Origin: JAAZAI01 sp050942875 | GTDB taxonomy: Bacteria > Verrucomicrobiota > Kiritimatiellia > RFP12 > UBA3636 | NCBI GenBank assembly: GCA_050942875.1 | Contig: JBMNOD010000027.1 | Coordinates: 1 to 40,886 of the forward strand | DNA length: 40,886 nt | Direction of reading: 5' to 3' | Shown here: positions 32,500-38,468 of the stretch, piece by piece | Layout: every line of letters begins with the position of its first letter | Numbering within the stretch: the first letter of the stretch is position 1 | Program-made: the position numbers and the translations under genes | Notes under the pieces: model-generated | What the model saw: only the letters and a program-made list of their open reading frames with translations | What the model was told of the DNA's origin: nothing | Databases searched by the model: none

Positions 32500-35352
32500 A
32501 TGAAAAGTGCAATTAAAAGAATGATGAGGCAAAAACTGTGTTTGTTTTCGTGTTTTCTCGCACTTGCGGGTGCGGGTGTGGCCTCCGCGGCTGTCTATGT
32601 CCAAGATCCCGTGCCGATCGGCCCCACGGGCTATAATGCGGCGGTGAAGCTGACGGGGCAGAATCCCGCCACCAACGCCATCGTGGGCTTCTCGGGCGCC
32701 TGGACGGGCGACACGGGCACGATCGCCGTCCGGTCGGCCAATCTCGCCTATCCGGGAGCGGTCGAACTGGCCAGCAGCGGCGGATCCTTCGCAATCTCCC
32801 ACACCGCGAACGGGAACGCCCAGGGCCGGCAGACGTCTCGTTCGATCGCCTCCTCAGGACTTCCCACGAGCGGAACGCTCTATTTCAGCGTCCTGATTCG
32901 CGGGGACGCCTTGGCGTTCGGCGCCCTGGCCAACAACCAGGCCTACTACTTCGGCGTCGGAACCACCGATTTGAAGTTCGCAAACGATGCCGCCTCCACC
33001 TTCCCCTCGACCGGCGTGTTCGTCGGCTTCAAGAAGGTTTCGGGAACCGTCCAGGTGGCGCTCGGCGTCAACGGAGCCTCCTTTGAGCTGGTGCCGACGG
33101 CGGTCGCGGACACGACGTATTTCTGCGTCGTCGAAGTTCAGTTGAACGCCGGCGCCGGCGGGAACGAGCGGGTCTCGGCCGTGGTCGATCCGCTCGTGCC
33201 CGGCATGGCCGGCCCCTGTTCCGCCAGCACCGAGGCGGCGCTGGTCGCATCGGGCTCGACGTTCACCTTTCTGACGCTGGGCGGCATGTACGGCACAAAC
33301 AGCGGCAACTCGCTTTTCGATGAATTCGTCATGGCGGACACGTTCGACGAGGTCTGCCCGCTGTCCGTGTCCGAGCTGATGATCCTGTCCGCCAGCGCCA
33401 CGGACGTGGACGCTTTCAGCGCGACGGCGAACGCGAATCTGGTCGCCATCGGGGAGCATCCGGCCACGGTGCTGCTCGACTGGGGCGAGTCGGAGGACGC
33501 GCTGAACACGACGACCAATCTCGGCGTCTTCGCGGAAGCCGGAACCGTTGAGACGGTTCTTGACGGCCTGAAGCCCCTCACGACCTATTGCTACCGCCAC
33601 CGCGCGGAGGATGGCCAGAACGTGTCCACCTCCCTCGTGACCACGGCCTTCACGACGACCGGCGCCGCCTTGTTTGACGGGCTCGGCGCTTCGAACGTCC
33701 TTTCGACGGCGTACCTGTCGGGGACGCTCGCGGATCCCGGCGTCGGCCCCACGACGGTTTCGCTCTGGTTCGGAACGACCCCCGGGGCGCTGGCGCAGGC
33801 CAAGGCCTGGGCTCCGGTTTCGGCCTCGACGGACTACGCGTGGTCCATCCCCGACTGCACGCTGGGAGCGACGTATCACTACGCCTTCAAGGCGGAGTTC
33901 GACTACGGCGGCGACACGTACACGTTCTGGTCGTCGACGAACGCGCTGCTCATGCGCGCCGATGTGGTCTGGACGGGCGCCGGTTCGGATGCGGCGTGGG
34001 GCACGGGCGGGAACTGGGACCTCGGATTCGCGCCCCTGGCCGTCTCGACCGCCACCATCGGCCAAGGCGCAAGCGTCACCGCCGCGGCCGACGGTGTTGC
34101 GAACGTGCTGCAGGTGAACGCGTCGGCGCCGGTCTCGATTGATTTCACGGGCCATTCGCTGGCTGTTCCCACCGTTCATGTCGGCACCAAAACCACGTCC
34201 GAACTGACGCTGAAGGGCGATGTCGCCGTGGATGCGCTGTTCCGCATCGGCGATGCGAGCGCCTCCGGTTCGACGGTCGTCCTTGAGGACGGCGCCGCGC
34301 TGAACGTCGCCGCCCTCCAGGTCGGCTATTCCAGCGCAAACAACGTCTTTCGCGTTCTCGACGGCGCATCGGTCACGGCGACCAGCGAGGCGTTGGTGCT
34401 CACCACCGGCGGCAAATTCAACAACACGATCTACGTCGGCACGGGCGGCGTCTTCACGGCGCAGGCCGGCATCCGTGTGGACGACAACGCCAACTGGTTC
34501 GTCATCGACGGCGGCACGGTGACCAACAGCGGCAGCTACTACAATGGACTTCGGAAAAGCAACGCAACCATTGCCGGCGCGACGCTCGACATCGTCAACG
34601 GCGGCTTCATGAAGCAAATCGGCACGCTTCGTGGCTCCCCGTGGTATCGGGATCGAGTTCGCGTGATGAACGGCGGCGTTCTTGAGGCGGGCGCCATCAC
34701 GATCGGGACGGATGGCGATTCGGGATCGGGCGGGCGCCTGATCGTCAGCAACGGCACGGTCACGGCCAGCGGCCTGCGCGCGCCGGCGGACGACCGCCAT
34801 CAAAACGCAGGCGTCCTGATCTACGAAGATCCCGGCCGGACCACGACCGTCGCGATCGCCGGCGACATGAATCTGGGCGTCTACGACAGCAGACGCACCG
34901 GCGACATCAACCGCAACAACCTGTTGAACATCCACGGCGGGTCGATCGCCGTGGACGGCGCCTTCACCATGGGCAACACGAAGGTGGCGGCCCACTCGAA
35001 CAACGTCGTCCGCGTGCTCGGCCGCCATGCCGCCTTCTCGGCGGGGTCCTTCACCGCCTGCAACTACAGCCGCATCGAGTACGCGATCCCCGCCGAGGGA
35101 TTCGACACGACGCCGATCCAGATTGCCGGGGCGGCCACCCTCGACCCGACCACCACGTTCAAGGTCGATGCCACGGCATTCGTCCAGGGCGGCATGGTGA
35201 CGCTCCTCTCGGCCGGCACGCTCGCCTCGACGATGCCCGACGAACGGATCGTCGTGACCGTCAAGCCCGGCTACACCTCGGCCGTATCCCAGGAGGACAA
35301 CGCCGTGAAGGTGCGCATCGCGCCCTCCGCCACGGTGGTGATCCTCCGATAG
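32500..35352 (+). CDS. Large secreted FN3-like and beta-strand-repeat protein
   Basis: The protein has 950 residues from ATG 32500, with GGAG six bases before it; an open frame starts earlier at 32389 but would bury the signal peptide. MKSAIKRMMRQKLCLFSCFL followed by ALAGAGVASAA is a typical signal peptide. Residues 40-270 form a LamG/concanavalin-like part (TLYFSVLIRGDALAFG, TTYFCVVEVQLN, LFDEFVMADTF). Two fibronectin-III-like segments follow (LLDWGESEDALN...GLKPLTTYCYRHRAED; VSLWFGTTPGALAQ...GATYHYAFKAEF). The rest is repetitive beta-strands of autotransporter type (VWTGAGSDAAWGTGGNWDLG, VVLEDGAALNVAALQVG, GGRLIVSNGTVTASG). No enzyme motif. The C-terminus IAPSATVVILR has the shared tail style. 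It forms an operon with the next gene 28 bases downstream. Confidence 0.75.
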   Translation: MKSAIKRMMRQKLCLFSCFLALAGAGVASAAVYVQDPVPIGPTGYNAAVKLTGQNPATNAIVGFSGAWTGDTGTIAVRSANLAYPGAVELASSGGSFAISHTANGNAQGRQTSRSIASSGLPTSGTLYFSVLIRGDALAFGALANNQAYYFGVGTTDLKFANDAASTFPSTGVFVGFKKVSGTVQVALGVNGASFELVPTAVADTTYFCVVEVQLNAGAGGNERVSAVVDPLVPGMAGPCSASTEAALVASGSTFTFLTLGGMYGTNSGNSLFDEFVMADTFDEVCPLSVSELMILSASATDVDAFSATANANLVAIGEHPATVLLDWGESEDALNTTTNLGVFAEAGTVETVLDGLKPLTTYCYRHRAEDGQNVSTSLVTTAFTTTGAALFDGLGASNVLSTAYLSGTLADPGVGPTTVSLWFGTTPGALAQAKAWAPVSASTDYAWSIPDCTLGATYHYAFKAEFDYGGDTYTFWSSTNALLMRADVVWTGAGSDAAWGTGGNWDLGFAPLAVSTATIGQGASVTAAADGVANVLQVNASAPVSIDFTGHSLAVPTVHVGTKTTSELTLKGDVAVDALFRIGDASASGSTVVLEDGAALNVAALQVGYSSANNVFRVLDGASVTATSEALVLTTGGKFNNTIYVGTGGVFTAQAGIRVDDNANWFVIDGGTVTNSGSYYNGLRKSNATIAGATLDIVNGGFMKQIGTLRGSPWYRDRVRVMNGGVLEAGAITIGTDGDSGSGGRLIVSNGTVTASGLRAPADDRHQNAGVLIYEDPGRTTTVAIAGDMNLGVYDSRRTGDINRNNLLNIHGGSIAVDGAFTMGNTKVAAHSNNVVRVLGRHAAFSAGSFTACNYSRIEYAIPAEGFDTTPIQIAGAATLDPTTTFKVDATAFVQGGMVTLLSAGTLASTMPDERIVVTVKPGYTSAVSQEDNAVKVRIAPSATVVILR

Positions 35353-35380
35353 GTGGAAGAAGGGCAAAAGGAGAAAAGCC

Positions 35381-36187
35381 ATGAAGAAAACCAGGCCTTG
35401 CATCAAAGGCTTCGTTCGACGCCTTGTTCCCTGTCTGCTGGCAACGGCGCTCATGCCGTGTGCGGCGCAGGCGAAGGACTACTACTGGACCAATGCGTCC
35501 GGCGACGGCGTCTACACCAATGCCGCCAACTGGAATCCCGTTGGACTGCCCGAGACGACCGACTACACCTCGGACGTGGTGATATTCGGGACGCAGGGAG
35601 GAACGCCCACCAACGTCACGAGGCCCGCCTATTCAAACCCAAGCTGGGTGAAACCCCAAAACATGCTCCATGTCAGGTTCGACACGGCGGGGTGGACGCT
35701 GACGGCGCCGACCATCGACAATCTGAGGACGTTTGAAAGCTACGGCGCCGGAACCAATACTGTCAACTTCTACTTCAACATGAGGGACAGCCAGTCGTGG
35801 ACGATCGAAACAGGCAACACGCTTCATCTCGCCCAGACTTTTTATGCCAGGAACCACACCGTCACGCTCAATGGCGGCGGAACCGTGCTTTGTTCAGCCC
35901 CGATTTCAGGATTCGGTTCGGGGACCTATGGCGTCAAGATCCAAAATGCGGTGTTGAAGATCAACGGCAGCACGCCCTCTTCCTTTGGCGCCGTCACCGT
36001 GGTCTGGATCGACAAGAAGGAGGCCCGCCTCCAGCTCAAGACCACGGTCGCCGCCGCAAAGGGCCTCATCGGCCCGACCAACAAAATCCGCGACAACGTC
36101 GGATTCGGTCTCAAGGTCACGGACGTCGGCGGGGGATGTGTCGAGATCGCGCCCCAGGTGCTCGGCACCTCGATCGTCGTGAAGTAG
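35381..36187 (+). CDS. Secreted beta-strand-repeat protein
   Basis: The 268-residue protein has a strong ribosome site (AAAAGGAG) and a signal peptide (MKKTRPCIKGFVRRLVPCLL followed by ATALMPCAAQA). After cleavage it begins DYYWTNASGDGVYTNAANWNP, an opening common among autotransporter-repeat proteins, then continues with short strands (NNTVNFYF-like, SWTIETGNTLHLAQTF, TVTLNGGGTVLCSAP). Its C-terminus IAPQVLGTSIVVK again matches the shared tail. It is short for this kind of protein. The context with the larger secreted protein suggests a common surface structure or glycan; no enzymatic function is visible. Confidence 0.75.
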   Translation: MKKTRPCIKGFVRRLVPCLLATALMPCAAQAKDYYWTNASGDGVYTNAANWNPVGLPETTDYTSDVVIFGTQGGTPTNVTRPAYSNPSWVKPQNMLHVRFDTAGWTLTAPTIDNLRTFESYGAGTNTVNFYFNMRDSQSWTIETGNTLHLAQTFYARNHTVTLNGGGTVLCSAPISGFGSGTYGVKIQNAVLKINGSTPSSFGAVTVVWIDKKEARLQLKTTVAAAKGLIGPTNKIRDNVGFGLKVTDVGGGCVEIAPQVLGTSIVVK

Positions 36188-36378
36188 CGAGGGAGCAGGC
36201 GAGTGGCGGGTTTCGACCGACCTCGCGACAAGGCTTCTGAAAACCCTGGGCCCCGGAAACGCGGCGGGGACGCCGCGTCCACTTGCGCGGGATGCCCTGA
36301 CGGGCACACTACGAACGGTTTGCGCAGGCGGCGAAACGCGGCGGGGACGCCGCGTCCACGGATGGCGGGTTCCGGCGG
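36188..36378. repeat. Two copies of the CGCGGCG-GGGA-CGCCGCG hairpin
   Basis: The 27-bp word beginning gaaacgcggcgggg and ending ccgcgtccac is at 36256-36282 and again at 36333-36359. Other copies are at 26237-26264 and, inverted, at 9105-9131. Each can form a GC-rich stem of seven pairs. They flank the end of the secreted-protein operon and the start of the debris region. Confidence 0.85.
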
Positions 36379-36836
36379 CTATTCGATGATGATGACGGTG
36401 ACGGTGGGGGGCGGGGCCTGCCAGCTCAGCACGACGTCGCCGCTGTTGCCGCCGGAGAGGCTGAACGTGCCGCGTCCCCCGGCCCAGCCCGTGCCGTTGC
36501 CGACGGAGGCGAACTGTCCTGCGATCATGCCGTCCGTGGCTTCCATGATCGTCCAGCTTCGGTCGAATGCCCAGAACTTGTTCAGTTCGGCCGCGTCGGG
36601 ATAGATTCCCAAATAGGCTGGGTCGGCGTTGGTCTTAATCAGGCCGCCGCTTCCGCTGATCAGACCGCCGAATTGCAGTTCATGCGCCCCGGGGAGGTTG
36701 CCGTTGTCGATGACGGTCGTGCTGCTGTCCAGGCGTTGTCCTGGCTCCATCCCATGCCGGGAAGGAGGCAGCAGAGCCAGGCGATCGCACGTTTGCGGGC
36801 GGCGGATTTCTTGTGTGCAATGCATGTTTTCATCAT
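36379..36836 (-). pseudogene. Remnant of a secreted repeat protein: signal peptide and tail joined out of frame
   Basis: ATG-ATG at 36836 opens a frame with a plausible signal peptide (MMKTCIAHKKSAARKRAIAW, then LCCLLPGMGWSQ). After about DNAWTAAR the sense moves to another frame, which reads DSSTTVIDNGNLPGAHELQF and ends QAPPPTVTVIIIE. That second part looks like the last roughly 120 residues of a secreted protein of the types at 6385 and 32500, including the shared tail. The two parts are out of frame and the middle is missing, so an internal deletion has destroyed the gene. Confidence 0.65.
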
Positions 36837-36869
36837 GGCCCCGTTTTTTTGGTGTTCGACAGGTTTTGC

Positions 36870-37149
36870 CTAAAAGTGCAGGATGGACACGGCGGGCAGG
36901 CCCGCCGCCGTGTAGTCGTTGAAGACGATCGTCCGTCCGTCGGGGCCGAAGACCGGATGGGCGTGGAAAGGGTGGTGCATGCGCTTCGGGAACCGGCGGC
37001 CGGCCTCGTGCGTCCGCGCCAGCCAGGCGCGCGCGCCGGTCGCCATGTCGATCAGCAGGATGTCGGAACGGTCGTCGCGGTTCTCCCAGCCCCTGCCGAC
37101 GCAGTCGAGCGAGCCGATGGTGTCGATGACGGCGAGGGCGCGGTTGTCA
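36870..37149 (-). pseudogene. C-terminal fragment of a beta-propeller protein (oligogalacturonate-lyase-like)
   Basis: On the minus strand, in a frame different from the overlapping short gene, the sequence reads LDNRALAVIDTIGSLDCVGR, then SDILLIDMATGARAWLA, HHPFHAHPVFGPDGRTIVFN and ends VSILHF at TAG 36872-36870. The HPxFxPDGxxIxF motif is typical of WD40-like propeller blades, as in oligogalacturonate lyase and TolB-like proteins. The 5' part is missing: at about 37150 it is joined abruptly to the truncated duplicate of the RHS partner gene. It is clearly a fragment. Confidence 0.6.
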
Positions 37150-37150
37150 A

Positions 37151-37447
37151 GAACTCGACGTCGAGATCGGCTTCCCTCCTCATGAAAAGGATGCCGGCGA
37201 GCAAATTCTGCGTCGCCTTCTTCTCCTTGAGTGATTGATGGACAAGATCAAAACTTATATCGCTTTCGGATTCTGAAGCAAGAAAAAAATTGCTGACAAT
37301 GCCGCAAGCTTCGATCGGCATGCCTAGGCATCGCTCGATGGCTTGAGAGACAGGTCGTTGCTTTGGTTTCATCAGAAAGCAATAAAACAAGACAGCAACC
37401 ACAAGAACAAGAAGCGTGGCGATAATTGCAATCGAACGTAAACGCAT
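37151..37447 (-). pseudogene. Truncated duplicate of the RHS partner gene
   Basis: ATG 37447 with AAGGAGG before it starts MRLRSIAIIATLLVLVVAVL, nearly the same as the partner protein at 37496-38464 (MRLRAIAIIATLLVVLAAAL). Similarity continues through SQAIERCLGMPIEAC and HQSLKEKKATQNLLAGILFM up to ADLDVEF and then ends abruptly at about 37150, where unrelated propeller sequence follows. The frame itself runs on to a stop at 37052 through out-of-frame propeller DNA. Only the membrane anchor and about 75 residues remain. Synonymous and non-synonymous differences between the copies show the duplication is not brand new. Confidence 0.8.
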
Positions 37448-37451
37448 AAGG

Positions 37452-37511
37452 CTACCTCCTTGATTGAAAACCGATCTCGTATTTGCCGTTCTGCTTCATC
37501 TTATGCCATTC
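37452..37511 (-). pseudogene. Remnant of a second RHS C-terminal tail
   Basis: Directly upstream of the truncated duplicate, an in-frame stretch reads EWHKMKQNGKYEIGFQSRR followed by TAG. It matches the last residues of the RHS protein (KYKIGAKSRR, TAG) in sequence and in its exact position relative to the next start codon. It overlaps the last 16 bases of the intact partner gene. Only about 19 codons of the tail survive. Confidence 0.7.
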
Positions 37512-38464
37512 CTATTCTTGGGATTTTCTTGAGATCCACGTTTTACTCGATGTCGGTTAACCAAGGCTTGAAGTTCCTTCATTTCGCAGGCTGTTGATCG
37601 GGATTCTCGAAGTAAAATTTCTTTTCCGCACAAGGCCACCCCAAATTCGTCGACGAGCGCATCCACAGCCGTTTCGAGACCCTGGGGGGTCGTCGTCATG
37701 ACCACTGCATACCCTGCATCCAACCCTTGCAGAAACAGTGTCGGGGGCGTTTCTTGCAGTGCGTGTCCTCGTTGAAGAAGCCATTGCTCAAAGGATGTGT
37801 TTCGGAACGCATCGCGAAGCGTGTCAATGCTATCCAAGCGAACAACGGCATAATAGTATCGAATTTGCCACCATCGCAAATCGTCGAAGTCGTAAGAACG
37901 ATAGAAGATGTGCTGGGAATCATAGATGCCTAGCGAGTTTCGGCGTGCAACGCCAAGATAGACGATGTCCCCCGTTTCGTAGATGAAGTTGCACATTCCT
38001 TTCATGAGTCCGTCAATCGTCCAATCGAATGAGCCGTTAATCGTTCCATCGGGTTCTTGACGGGTCTCCACCACGCCGATGTGTTCGGGACGAACCAGCA
38101 ACAACATTTTGTTTGAGTCAACGGTGAGATTGTCAAGCATCGCTCGAGGGAAAGACTCGGTTATCACGAACTCAACGTCGAGATCGGCTTCCCACCTCAT
38201 GAAAAGGATGCCGGCGAGCAAATTCTGCGTTGCCTTCTTTTCCTTGAGCGATTGATGGATCACATCAAGACTTACATCGCCTCCGGATTCTGCTGCAAGA
38301 AGAAGGTTGCTGACAATGTCGCAAGCTTCGACCGGCATGCCCAGGCATCGCTCGATGGCTTGAGCGACAGACCGTTGACTCGGCATCATCCAAAAACAAT
38401 AGAACAAGGCAGCAGCCAGAACGACAAGAAGCGTGGCGATGATTGCAATTGCACGTAAACGCAT
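37496..38464 (-). CDS. Membrane-anchored partner of the RHS protein (candidate immunity protein)
   Basis: The 322-residue protein starts at ATG 38464, whose ribosome site AAGGAGG overlaps the stop codon of the RHS gene; only four bases separate the two genes. One N-terminal membrane helix (IAIIATLLVVLAAALFYCFW) is followed by a soluble, probably periplasmic, mixed alpha/beta domain with aromatic-rich parts (SQHIFYRSYDFDDLRWWQIRYY-type segment; GLDAGYAVVMTTTPQGLETAVDALVDEFG). I recognise no family. Position directly behind the variable end of an RHS gene, strict coupling and duplication together with the RHS tail are what is expected of an immunity protein. An alternative is a helper or accessory lipoprotein-like factor. 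Confidence 0.65.
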   Translation of the reverse strand: MRLRAIAIIATLLVVLAAALFYCFWMMPSQRSVAQAIERCLGMPVEACDIVSNLLLAAESGGDVSLDVIHQSLKEKKATQNLLAGILFMRWEADLDVEFVITESFPRAMLDNLTVDSNKMLLLVRPEHIGVVETRQEPDGTINGSFDWTIDGLMKGMCNFIYETGDIVYLGVARRNSLGIYDSQHIFYRSYDFDDLRWWQIRYYYAVVRLDSIDTLRDAFRNTSFEQWLLQRGHALQETPPTLFLQGLDAGYAVVMTTTPQGLETAVDALVDEFGVALCGKEILLRESRSTACEMKELQALVNRHRVKRGSQENPKNRNGIR

Positions 38465-38468
38465 AAGG

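Noticed and set aside
32854..35454. 866-codon open frame opposite the secreted protein
   Set aside because: Antisense shadow with Arg/Gly/Asp-rich low-complexity translation and no start signal.
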